NCBI GenBank assembly: GCA_964372125.1
Contig: CAYJPL010000006.1
Coordinates: 1-64,000 of the forward strand
DNA from: Tannockella sp964372125
GTDB lineage: Bacteria > Bacillota_I > Bacilli_A > Erysipelotrichales > Coprobacillaceae
Direction of reading: 5' to 3'
Length of the DNA: 64,000 nt
Shown: positions 56,649 to 64,000 of the stretch, one piece after another
Layout of the letters: every line of letters starts with the position of its first letter
How positions within the stretch are numbered: the stretch's first letter is position 1
The notes under the pieces: model-generated
Told to the model about the DNA's origin: nothing
What the model saw: only the letters and a program-made list of their open reading frames with translations
The model's database searches: none
Position numbers and translations under genes: made by a program

Positions 56649-57240
56649 TACTGTATTAGTAATAGGAACCCTAATTATTGGGTTCTTTGCGATACAAGCA
56701 ATATTATCATATACAAAAACAGTTCCACCATTCGAGTATGTAAACTATCAAACACAGTTAGAGGTATATAAAGATAGTGATAAAAACTTTGAAGAAAATA
56801 GTAAAAAAGTCAAGGAATATGTGGATGAGATTGAAGTAACAACAACAATTAACGAGGAAAATACATCAATTTATGATATTTTACCAGAAAAAACAAGTGA
56901 AACATCATTTGTTAGCAGTAATGATGATCAAGTTCGTGATATGGCTAAAGCTGCAGTAGAAGTAGCACAAGATTTTTATGGAATCGATGATGTGAAATTT
57001 GTCACTTCAGTATATGCAGTAGAGGAAAGACTTGCAGTATATACTGAAACACCAAGATCGTATCTTTTCTTTGCACTAACGCCTGATGAATCAAAAATGG
57101 TTGGAATTGTTGTTACTCCAACACCGTCAGGTTATGATATCGAAACACTGTGGACAGTTGAACAAGCTAGTGATACATCGTATGTTGAAACAGAAACAAA
57201 TCGTTTATTGTTTATCTTTTCAAATCAAGTGTTTGAATAA
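56620..57240 (+). CDS. Membrane-anchored protein overlapping malK
   Basis: I do not recognise the family. The 206-residue protein has one N-terminal membrane helix (about 11-31) and then a soluble, probably extracellular domain. An acidic stretch (KDSDKNFEENSKKVKEYVDEIE) follows the helix, and a compact alpha/beta region lies from about 105 onward. ATG 56620 overlaps malK by 29 bases with no clear ribosome-binding site, which points to translational coupling. The position as last gene of the importer operon suggests an accessory role to the transporter, but nothing in the sequence proves this. Confidence 0.75.
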   Translation: MNTTQKRLRNTVLVIGTLIIGFFAIQAILSYTKTVPPFEYVNYQTQLEVYKDSDKNFEENSKKVKEYVDEIEVTTTINEENTSIYDILPEKTSETSFVSSNDDQVRDMAKAAVEVAQDFYGIDDVKFVTSVYAVEERLAVYTETPRSYLFFALTPDESKMVGIVVTPTPSGYDIETLWTVEQASDTSYVETETNRLLFIFSNQVFE

Positions 57241-57263
57241 AGCTAGCTAGTCTAGCTTTTTTT
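57239..57263 (+). terminator. Terminator of importer operon
   Basis: AAAGCTAG pairs with CTAGCTTT around CTAGT, followed by T residues. It overlaps the stop codon. Confidence 0.85.
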
Positions 57264-57300
57264 CTATGTCTAGTAATGTGTTTGGAGAAAAAAGATAATA

Positions 57301-57360
57301 TTGTATTATTTCAAGATAGTAAAGTAGTAGTTTGATTTTTAAAATAATAATATAATACAA
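57301..57360. promoter_or_regulatory. Second copy of paired inverted element, GH133 promoter
   Basis: TTGTATTAT (57301-57309) and ATAATACAA (57352-57360) are inverted halves with 42 bases between them, the same as at 50059-50118. The bases upstream of the left half also match the first copy, with one difference over about 21 bases (57289-57309). The right half is identical over 16 bases and contains TATAAT (57351-57356). No good -35 is visible. No divergent gene exists here, so the left half is conserved for binding and not as a promoter. Confidence 0.68.
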
Positions 57361-57385
57361 TTATAAGATGTTATAGGAGGGCAGT

Positions 57386-59332
57386 ATGAAATATTGTTAT
57401 GGAAGTCATGATTTACAAAATAAGGAACGTGGAGAACAACAGTGTTATTTACTTACGAATGGACTTGGTGGGTATTCTTCATTAACACTAATAAATTCAT
57501 TAACTAGAAATGATCATGCATTATTTATGGGGGCAGTAAAAGCTCCAGATTTACGTTATCATTTAGTAAGTCGTTTGGAAGAAGAGTTAATCATTGGTAG
57601 TAAACAATACACATTATCGTCTCAAAGTTATGTACAAAGAACAAAAGATAAAAATGGGGAAGTATATTTAGTGGATGTTACAAAAGAGTATATTATTACA
57701 TTCACGTATCTTATCGAAGGCGTTGAAGTAAAAAAAGAAATTGTTGTTGTCCATAATGAAAATACAGTAGGGGTTCGATACACAATTAACAATCCATTAC
57801 AAAAAGAAGTTACTTTTACAATAACACCATGTTATCAGTTTGTTGAAAGAGGGCAACTACTAAATGTCAATCAACCATTTGACATTTGTGAAAAAAAAGT
57901 ATCTTCAAATGGTATAACAATGTCAATTCATACAAATAATGATAGATATACAAGTGTTGATAAACCACAGTATAATAATGATCTATATTATGAATACGAT
58001 GCACGTGATGGTCGTTTTGCATATGGATGTGTAGTTAGCCAAGGAACGTATTATTATGAAGTACCAAAAACAAAAGAAATTGATCTAGTATTCACATTGA
58101 ATGGTAATACCGATAGTGTTGAATTCATGATAAAAAAAGAAATAGAACGACAAAACAAGTTATTTGAGATTAGTCAGGCAAAAACAAATTTTACAAAATC
58201 ATTAGTACAAGCAAGTGATCAATTTGTAGTCAAACGTGAATCTATTGATGGTCTAACCCTTATGGCAGGATATCCATTTTTCTTGGATTGGGGACGTGAT
58301 ACAATGTACGCTATTGAAGGGTGTTGTATTTATGTGAACCGTTTTGATGAAACAAAGAATATTTTACGTACCTTTGCAAGTCATCTAAAGAATGGTGTAA
58401 TGCCAAATTTGTTTCCAGAAGGAGATAATCCACCTTTATATAATACAGTAGATGCATCATTATTATTCATTCAAGCAACATATTTGTATTATGAACGAAC
58501 AAATGATATTGAATTTATTAATGAAATTTATTCAGCAGTAGAAGAAATTATCCATTTTTATAAAAATGGAACAGATTTTGATATCAAAATGGATACTGAT
58601 GGACTTATTAGTGCAGGAAGTGGATTAATGCAACTTACGTGGATGGATATTCGTTATGAAGATATTTTGCCAACACCACGACATGGAAAGCCAGTTGAAG
58701 TAAATGCATATTGGTATAGTGCTCTACAATCAATCGTAGAATTCTCTAAAATATTACAAAAAGATGCTACAGAATACCAAGAGCTTGCAAAGTTAGTAAA
58801 AAAATCTTTCAGTGAACAATTTTGGAATGATGAATCACAGTGTTTAAAAGATGTGATTTCTGGAGAACTATGTGATAATCAAATACGTTGTAATCAAATA
58901 TGGGCAGTGTCCGTACCATTTAGTCCGTTAGATGATAAGAAAGCAAAACTTGTAGTAGAACGAGTTTATGAAAAACTATATACTCCTCAAGGGCTTCGTT
59001 CTTTATGTGTAGATGACGAACAATTTGTTCCAGAGTATAGTGGATCATTAAAAAAACGTGACTTATCATACCACCAAGGAACTGTTTGGACATTCCCATT
59101 AGGATCATATTTTAAGGCGTATTTAAAAGTAAATAAATACTCTAGCGAAGCTGTTGCAATCGTGAAAAAACAATTAGGATACATAGAAGTATCGATGCGT
59201 GAAGGTTGCGTAGGACAACTAGCAGAAATATATGATGGCTTGTATCCAGCCTACTCAAGAGGATGTTTTGGTCAGGGATGGAGTATTGGAGAAATTCTTA
59301 AAATTGCATTGGAGGTAGAAAAGTATGCATAA
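57386..59332 (+). CDS. GH133 amylo-alpha-1,6-glucosidase
   Basis: This is a debranching enzyme that removes alpha-1,6-linked glucose stubs of glycogen-like oligosaccharides. The 648-residue protein has an N-terminal GDE_N-type beta domain (about 1-260; TNGLGGYSSLT). A C-terminal (alpha/alpha)6 domain follows with the family signature YPFFLDWGRDTMYAIEG near residue 293 and EVNAYWYSALQ. No signal peptide is present. AGGAGGG precedes ATG 57386. The pullulanase gene overlaps its 3' end by eight bases. The promoter carries the element shared with malL. Confidence 0.93.
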   Translation: MKYCYGSHDLQNKERGEQQCYLLTNGLGGYSSLTLINSLTRNDHALFMGAVKAPDLRYHLVSRLEEELIIGSKQYTLSSQSYVQRTKDKNGEVYLVDVTKEYIITFTYLIEGVEVKKEIVVVHNENTVGVRYTINNPLQKEVTFTITPCYQFVERGQLLNVNQPFDICEKKVSSNGITMSIHTNNDRYTSVDKPQYNNDLYYEYDARDGRFAYGCVVSQGTYYYEVPKTKEIDLVFTLNGNTDSVEFMIKKEIERQNKLFEISQAKTNFTKSLVQASDQFVVKRESIDGLTLMAGYPFFLDWGRDTMYAIEGCCIYVNRFDETKNILRTFASHLKNGVMPNLFPEGDNPPLYNTVDASLLFIQATYLYYERTNDIEFINEIYSAVEEIIHFYKNGTDFDIKMDTDGLISAGSGLMQLTWMDIRYEDILPTPRHGKPVEVNAYWYSALQSIVEFSKILQKDATEYQELAKLVKKSFSEQFWNDESQCLKDVISGELCDNQIRCNQIWAVSVPFSPLDDKKAKLVVERVYEKLYTPQGLRSLCVDDEQFVPEYSGSLKKRDLSYHQGTVWTFPLGSYFKAYLKVNKYSSEAVAIVKKQLGYIEVSMREGCVGQLAEIYDGLYPAYSRGCFGQGWSIGEILKIALEVEKYA

Positions 59333-61253
59333 ATTTTATATTGATAACTACAATCAAATAAGCAGTGATACCTATGATGGAAAAGCAACGTTATGCGATG
59401 GGATTAATAAGACTGGTTTATTGTTTTTTCATGGAGGGTGCACCCTGCCTTTTGATGTAGAGCTAAAAAAGCATTATTTTGTAGAGGCTAATGGAAGTAC
59501 TTATCCAGTGGAATATCGTTTTATTGTTCATAGTGAACGTTTTGAAAAAGAATATGCATACGATGGAAAACTAGGAAGTTTTTATTATGGTGAATACAGC
59601 GAATTTTATGTATGGGCACCAACGGCATATTCAATGAGTGTTGTATTGATTGATGATACAACATACCCGATGGAATACCAAGACAGTGGTGTTTATTATT
59701 GTAGAATAGATAAGGATTTAGAAGGGATAGGATACTTATATGAGGTTGAGCATCTAAGTAGACAAAGAACATTAGATCCTTATGCAAAGTCTTCATACAT
59801 CAACTCACAATATAATTTTGTTGTAAATCCAAGTAAAATACATAGCATAAATAATAGTACGCCGTTAGTATGTAAAAAAGATGCAATTGTATATGAAACA
59901 CATGTTCGCGATCTAACAAGTGATCCAAAAGTACCATTTTCTAATCCAGGAAAATTTGTTGGATTTACGGAAAAAGGAGTGACAGATTCACAAGGTAATA
60001 AAGTTGGTTATGATTATATTTTAGATTTAGGAGTAAATCATATTCAACTTTTACCAATTTATGACTTCGGATCAATTGATGAAAGTGATAGTAGTCATGC
60101 TTATAACTGGGGATATGATCCTGTACAATATAATGTAATTGAGGGTAAATATAGTTGTAATCCAAAAGATCCATATTGTCGTATTAATGAAGTCATTGAT
60201 TTAGTGAATCAATGCCGAAAAGATGGTATTGGAGTTATTATGGATGTGGTGTACAACCATGTGTATAATAAAAAGGCATTTAGCTATGAGAAACTTGTAC
60301 CTCACTACTTTTTTAGATATCAAGGAAATGATGTGAGTGATGCTTCATTTTGTGGTAATGAAACAGCAAGTGAACGATATATGGTACGAAGATTCATGAA
60401 AGATTCAATTATTTATTTAACTAAAACATTTGGATTTCATGGTTATCGTTTTGATTTAATGGGGATACATGATATTGAAACTATGAATCAAATACATGAT
60501 GAATTAATGAAAATTGATCCAACAATTATAGTGTATGGTGAAGGGTGGACAATGCCTACTGCAATACAACATAATACCTGTGCAATTCAAAAAAATCATC
60601 AACAAACCCCAAATATAGGATATTTTAATGATGACTTTAGAAATGTCTTAAAACAAGTAATTATTGGATATACAAATACTAATACAAAAGAGGTTGTAGA
60701 AAGATTACTAAAAGCAAGTGATTATGTAACACCAATGCAAAGTGTAAACTATATTTCTTGTCACGATGATTATACTTTATTTGACCAATTGCATCATGAC
60801 TTTGAAGAAAAAAATGTTATCAATAAAATGAAACTTGCCTATACATTTATCATATTAGGACAGGGATTTACATTTATGCATGCTGGTTGCGAGGGTGCAA
60901 GAACAAAGTATGGTATAAAAAATTCATTTAATTCAAGTATGGAAATCAATTTACTACGATATGATGAATTGTATCACCATCATGAGTTAATTGAATTTGT
61001 AAAAGAATTAATTCGAATTAAAAATACGTATAGTAAATATTTTTATGCAACGCATCATGATATAGAAAAGAATATTACAATTACTGTTAAAGATAATATA
61101 GTTGAATATAAGAACCTTGATTTACACATTTCAATTAATTTAGATACAGAGAAAAAAGGTGTAACAAATAAAGAAAATATTATTTCTATTGATGGAACTC
61201 AAGAAATAAAAGAGCAATATGAAATCTATATGATTGTAAAAGGGAATAAGTAA
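59325..61253 (+). CDS. pulA: Type I pullulanase (GH13_14)
   Basis: This is a debranching enzyme that cleaves alpha-1,6 bonds in pullulan, glycogen and limit dextrins. The 642-residue protein has an N-terminal beta-sandwich (CBM48-like at about 80-165; GEYSEFYVWAPTA). The catalytic domain carries the type I signature YNWGYDP, then IMDVVYNHVY, GYRFDLMGIHD (nucleophile Asp), YGEGWTMP (Glu) and SCHDDYTL (Asp). It lacks a signal peptide. GGAGG lies within the end of the preceding gene, which it overlaps by eight bases. Confidence 0.95.
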   Translation: MHKFYIDNYNQISSDTYDGKATLCDGINKTGLLFFHGGCTLPFDVELKKHYFVEANGSTYPVEYRFIVHSERFEKEYAYDGKLGSFYYGEYSEFYVWAPTAYSMSVVLIDDTTYPMEYQDSGVYYCRIDKDLEGIGYLYEVEHLSRQRTLDPYAKSSYINSQYNFVVNPSKIHSINNSTPLVCKKDAIVYETHVRDLTSDPKVPFSNPGKFVGFTEKGVTDSQGNKVGYDYILDLGVNHIQLLPIYDFGSIDESDSSHAYNWGYDPVQYNVIEGKYSCNPKDPYCRINEVIDLVNQCRKDGIGVIMDVVYNHVYNKKAFSYEKLVPHYFFRYQGNDVSDASFCGNETASERYMVRRFMKDSIIYLTKTFGFHGYRFDLMGIHDIETMNQIHDELMKIDPTIIVYGEGWTMPTAIQHNTCAIQKNHQQTPNIGYFNDDFRNVLKQVIIGYTNTNTKEVVERLLKASDYVTPMQSVNYISCHDDYTLFDQLHHDFEEKNVINKMKLAYTFIILGQGFTFMHAGCEGARTKYGIKNSFNSSMEINLLRYDELYHHHELIEFVKELIRIKNTYSKYFYATHHDIEKNITITVKDNIVEYKNLDLHISINLDTEKKGVTNKENIISIDGTQEIKEQYEIYMIVKGNK

Positions 61254-61278
61254 TATATAACTTAAAAAGGAGAGAAGT

Positions 61279-62814
61279 ATGAAAGACTTAGAAAATAAAA
61301 TTATTTACCAAATTTATCCAAAAAGTTTTAAAGATACAACAGGTAATGGATATGGAGATATTCAAGGTATTATTTCAAAATTAGATTATTTAAAAGAATT
61401 AGGAGTTGATTATTTATGGCTATCTCCATGTGTAAAATCGCCACAAAAAGATAATGGGTATGATGTAGCAGATTACTTAACGATAGAACCTTTGTTTGGT
61501 ACAAATGATGATTATGATATGTTTATCAAAGAAGCTAAAAAGCGTGGTATGAAAGTGATGATGGACTTAGTATTAAATCATACCTCTGATCAGCATGAAT
61601 GGTTTAAAAAAGCTGTTGCAGGGGATCCAAAATATTATGATTATTATATTTGGAGAGATGAACCAAATGAAATTGGATCATATTTTAGTGGGAATGCATG
61701 GACATATCATGAAAAAGTTGGAAAATACTATTTTAGACAATTTGATGTTTCACAACCTGATTTAAATTGGGAAAACCCAGAAGTGCGTGAAGAAGTAAGA
61801 AAAATAGTACAATATTGGATTGATAAAGGAGTTGAAGGATTCCGTTTAGATGTTATTGATTTAATTGGTAAAGAACCAGATAAACTAATCACAAGCAAAG
61901 GTCCTAACTTTGTAAAATACTTATCAGAATTACAACAAAGTACATTTAAAGATAAATTATTAACAGTTGGAGAATGTTGGGGTTCTACTTTAGATGAACA
62001 ATATCAAATGTGTAGTGAAAAAACATTAACACAAGCATTCCACTTCCACCAATTTTCAGTGAATCAAGTAGATGGAAATAAATGGCATCGCAAAGAGTTA
62101 GATATGGATCAACTATGTGATGTGTTTAATACTTGGCAAAACGAGTACAAAGGAATAGAAGCAGTGGTAATGAATAGCCATGATGCACCTAGACTACCTT
62201 CTATTTGGTTCAATGATAAACAGTACCGTAAAGAATCTGCAAAACTAGCAGTATCGGTATTTGGTATGTTACATGGTAACTTATATATCTATCAAGGTGA
62301 AGAAATTGGAATGACAAATACAGGGTGGACTGATTTAGACAAATATAAAGATGTAGAAACATTAAATGTTTATCATGATATTATTGGTGAAGGGTATAGT
62401 CATGATGAAACAATGAAAAAAATTGCTTTTACATCTAGAGACAATGCTCGTACTCCAATGCACTGGGATAGTACGACAAATGGTGGATTTACAAGTGGAA
62501 CACCTTGGATAGATGTTGTTGATAATTACAATGAAGTAAATGTTGAAGATGATTTAAAGAGTGATGATAGTGTTTATAAGTATTATCAAGAGCTACTTAA
62601 ATATCGTAAAGCAAACTATGATAAATTAAAGCAACCAGCATCATTTATAAACAAAGATGGTGTGTATTTCATGAAAAAGCCAAATCTTGAAGTTATCGCA
62701 AACTTCACAGAAGATACAAAGGATATTGAAATTAAAGGAACAGTAGTGATGAGTAACTACAAAGAAGTAACAAATATTTTAAAACCGTATCAAGTTGTTA
62801 TTATTGAAAAATAA
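61279..62814 (+). CDS. GH13_31 alpha-glucosidase, second paralogue
   Basis: The 511-residue cytoplasmic alpha-glucosidase is related to, but clearly diverged from, the one at 50143. It shows IIYQIYPKSFKDTTGNGYGDI, MMDLVLNHTSDQH, GFRLDVIDLI (nucleophile Asp followed by Val), TVGECWG (Glu) and MNSHDAPR (Asp). The Val after the nucleophile is the form usual in alpha-1,6-acting enzymes such as oligo-1,6-glucosidase and dextran glucosidase, whereas the other paralogue has Ala. So the two probably differ in linkage preference. AAGGAG precedes ATG. The esterase gene starts at its stop codon. Confidence 0.92.
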   Translation: MKDLENKIIYQIYPKSFKDTTGNGYGDIQGIISKLDYLKELGVDYLWLSPCVKSPQKDNGYDVADYLTIEPLFGTNDDYDMFIKEAKKRGMKVMMDLVLNHTSDQHEWFKKAVAGDPKYYDYYIWRDEPNEIGSYFSGNAWTYHEKVGKYYFRQFDVSQPDLNWENPEVREEVRKIVQYWIDKGVEGFRLDVIDLIGKEPDKLITSKGPNFVKYLSELQQSTFKDKLLTVGECWGSTLDEQYQMCSEKTLTQAFHFHQFSVNQVDGNKWHRKELDMDQLCDVFNTWQNEYKGIEAVVMNSHDAPRLPSIWFNDKQYRKESAKLAVSVFGMLHGNLYIYQGEEIGMTNTGWTDLDKYKDVETLNVYHDIIGEGYSHDETMKKIAFTSRDNARTPMHWDSTTNGGFTSGTPWIDVVDNYNEVNVEDDLKSDDSVYKYYQELLKYRKANYDKLKQPASFINKDGVYFMKKPNLEVIANFTEDTKDIEIKGTVVMSNYKEVTNILKPYQVVIIEK

Positions 62815-63572
62815 TGATTATTACAGAAAAAGTAAGAGTTCCTAATTTTAATGTAGAAAAAACAATTCGTATTTATCTACCTGAAAACTATTATAATAGT
62901 TTAGATCACTATCCCGTACTATATATGTTTGACGGACAAAATCTATATGATGGAAGATATTCTTATTCAGGTGTAGGATGGCAAATAGATGAGTGTTTAA
63001 AATATTTAGGAAAAGATGTTATCGTTGTTGGAATTGACAATGCAAATGAAAAAAGAATGGAAGAATATTCCCCATTTCCAATTATCAAAACTACAGATAA
63101 TTATGGGAAAACATTTGCAACTTTTGTTTGTTACACACTTAAGGCACATATTGATAAATCCTATCGCACATTACCCCAAAGGCAACATAGTGCTATTGGG
63201 GGGAGTGGCATGGGTGGATTGCTTGCGCTATATACGGGATTATTACATAATACTACTTTTCAAACAGTATGTTGCATATCAGTGACAACTTGGCTTACGG
63301 GAAATAGTACAAAGCAGTTTCTAGATATGTTATCAACTCAAAATGATAGTAAAGTATATATAAGTGTTGGTGAAAAAGAAGATAATGTACAATTTGGAAG
63401 TGGAGAAACATATAACGTTGTTAATGATTTCAATAAATTAATTAGTGCATTAAGAAAAAAAGGGTGCAGCGTTAATGCAGAAATGTTTAAGAACGGGGAG
63501 CATCATGAAAAATATTGGCGTAAACCATTTATGAATTTTGTACAATACTGGCAAGATTTAAAAAAGGACTAG
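62814..63572 (+). CDS. Putative esterase, alpha/beta hydrolase (PF00756-like)
   Basis: This 252-residue protein of the esterase D / feruloyl esterase-like group lacks a signal peptide. It begins RIYLPENYYNSLDHYPVLYMFDGQNLYD, typical of the family. The nucleophile elbow is GGSGMGG near residue 126 and the His is in GEHHEKYW near residue 236. Its start overlaps the previous stop by one base (TAATG). In a starch-use operon it may remove acyl groups from oligosaccharides, but this is inference. Confidence 0.85.
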   Translation: MIITEKVRVPNFNVEKTIRIYLPENYYNSLDHYPVLYMFDGQNLYDGRYSYSGVGWQIDECLKYLGKDVIVVGIDNANEKRMEEYSPFPIIKTTDNYGKTFATFVCYTLKAHIDKSYRTLPQRQHSAIGGSGMGGLLALYTGLLHNTTFQTVCCISVTTWLTGNSTKQFLDMLSTQNDSKVYISVGEKEDNVQFGSGETYNVVNDFNKLISALRKKGCSVNAEMFKNGEHHEKYWRKPFMNFVQYWQDLKKD

Positions 63573-63581
63573 CGCCTTTTT
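63561..63581 (+). terminator. Weak hairpin between esterase and GH31 genes
   Basis: AAAAAGG pairs with CCTTTTT around ACTAGCG and overlaps the esterase stop codon. It is short and may be an attenuator, not a full terminator, since the next gene follows closely. Confidence 0.4.
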
Positions 63582-63603
63582 ATATAGGAGAATACAAAAG
63601 ACT

Positions 63604-64000
63604 ATGAATAATATAATACAAGGAGATACATATCGTATCACAGTGTTAACAAATCAATTAGTACGATTGGAATATAATGCAAAAGGATATTTTGAAGATA
63701 GAAAGACACAAACTGTAGTAAATCGCGAATTTCCAAATGTAGAATACTTTAAAAGAGAAACAGATGAAGAAATTATTATTCAAACAAAGAATATTAAAAT
63801 AATATATGATAAAAAAGAATTTACAGATAAGGGATTATCAATACAAGTACTTGGGAACTACTCTGCTTATCATAGTACGTGGTACTATGGCCAAGACTTT
63901 GATGATTTAAAAGGAACAGCTAGAACACTGGATTTCATTGATGGTAAAACCAAGTTACAAAGAGGGCTTATTTCAAAAAATGGATTTTCTTACTTTGATG
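63604..64000 (+). CDS. GH31 alpha-glucosidase, N-terminal part (runs off window)
   Basis: An open frame starts at ATG 63604 and runs to the window end (132 complete codons). GGAG (63587-63590) lies 13 bases before the ATG, slightly far. The N-terminus (YRITVLTNQLVRLEYNAKGYFEDRKTQTVVNR) and the segment DLKGTARTLDFIDG ... LQRGLISKNGFSYFD match the N-terminal beta-domain of GH31 alpha-glucosidases, where NLGGTYRTLD...GLLSR is usual. The catalytic domain is beyond the window. Confidence 0.85.
   Translation, partial: MNNIIQGDTYRITVLTNQLVRLEYNAKGYFEDRKTQTVVNREFPNVEYFKRETDEEIIIQTKNIKIIYDKKEFTDKGLSIQVLGNYSAYHSTWYYGQDFDDLKGTARTLDFIDGKTKLQRGLISKNGFSYFD

Overview
The window is an AT-rich, low-GC Gram-positive (Bacillota) chromosome segment. 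The order mnmG-rsmG-noc ... parA-parB is the classic near-origin arrangement of Firmicutes. Together with LPXTG-type surface proteins, InlB-type repeats, an anaerobic class III ribonucleotide reductase and a large cytoplasmic alpha-glucan pathway, it suggests an anaerobic, probably gut-associated Erysipelotrichia-like organism. The lineage is inference; no rRNA or tRNA gene was seen. Codon use is standard and TGA is a stop.

Layout. (1) 0-10.8 kb: two large sortase-anchored surface proteins, the first with about 18 YGGG-type repeats. A 427-base gap between them looks able to fold and may hold an RNA leader. (2) 10.8-21.3 kb: chromosome maintenance genes mnmG-rsmG-noc, a small membrane protein, a convergent dut / nrdD-nrdG block, parA-parB, a small membrane protein and a CNNM/CorC-type protein. 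(3) 21.5-24.9 kb: a secreted glucosaminidase with a C-terminal dockerin, followed by a membrane-anchored partner. (4) 25.0-26.9 kb: a gene graveyard in which three unrelated 5'-truncated genes (feoB-like, pssA-like, alpha/beta hydrolase) lie end to end. (5) 27-35.9 kb: an FAD-dependent dehydrogenase and a third, 2395-residue surface protein related to the second, preceded by a perfect 20-bp palindrome at its promoter. (6) 36-40 kb: a protein made only of the RarA C-terminal domain, folD, a DUF951 protein and topB. (7) 40.2-64 kb: a maltodextrin/glycogen locus.

The alpha-glucan locus encodes a LacI-type repressor, a MATE transporter, a NodB-type deacetylase, glycogen phosphorylase, 4-alpha-glucanotransferase, a GH13_20 enzyme, an AraC-type regulator, two GH13_31 alpha-glucosidases, an ABC importer (binding protein, two permeases, ATPase), a membrane-anchored protein overlapping the ATPase gene, a GH133 debranching enzyme, type I pullulanase, an esterase and the start of a GH31 enzyme. 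The enzymes lack signal peptides, so oligosaccharides are probably imported and then degraded in the cytoplasm.

Two regulatory codes can be read from the DNA. GAAAACGTTTTC-type palindromes sit on the promoters of the deacetylase, glycogen phosphorylase and ABC importer genes (LacI-type repressor or CcpA). A second element, an inverted TTGTAnTAT / ATAATACAA pair with exactly 42 bases between the halves, occurs at both the araC-malL intergenic region and the GH133 promoter, and is probably bound by the AraC-type protein. No CRISPR array, insertion sequence or prophage was seen.
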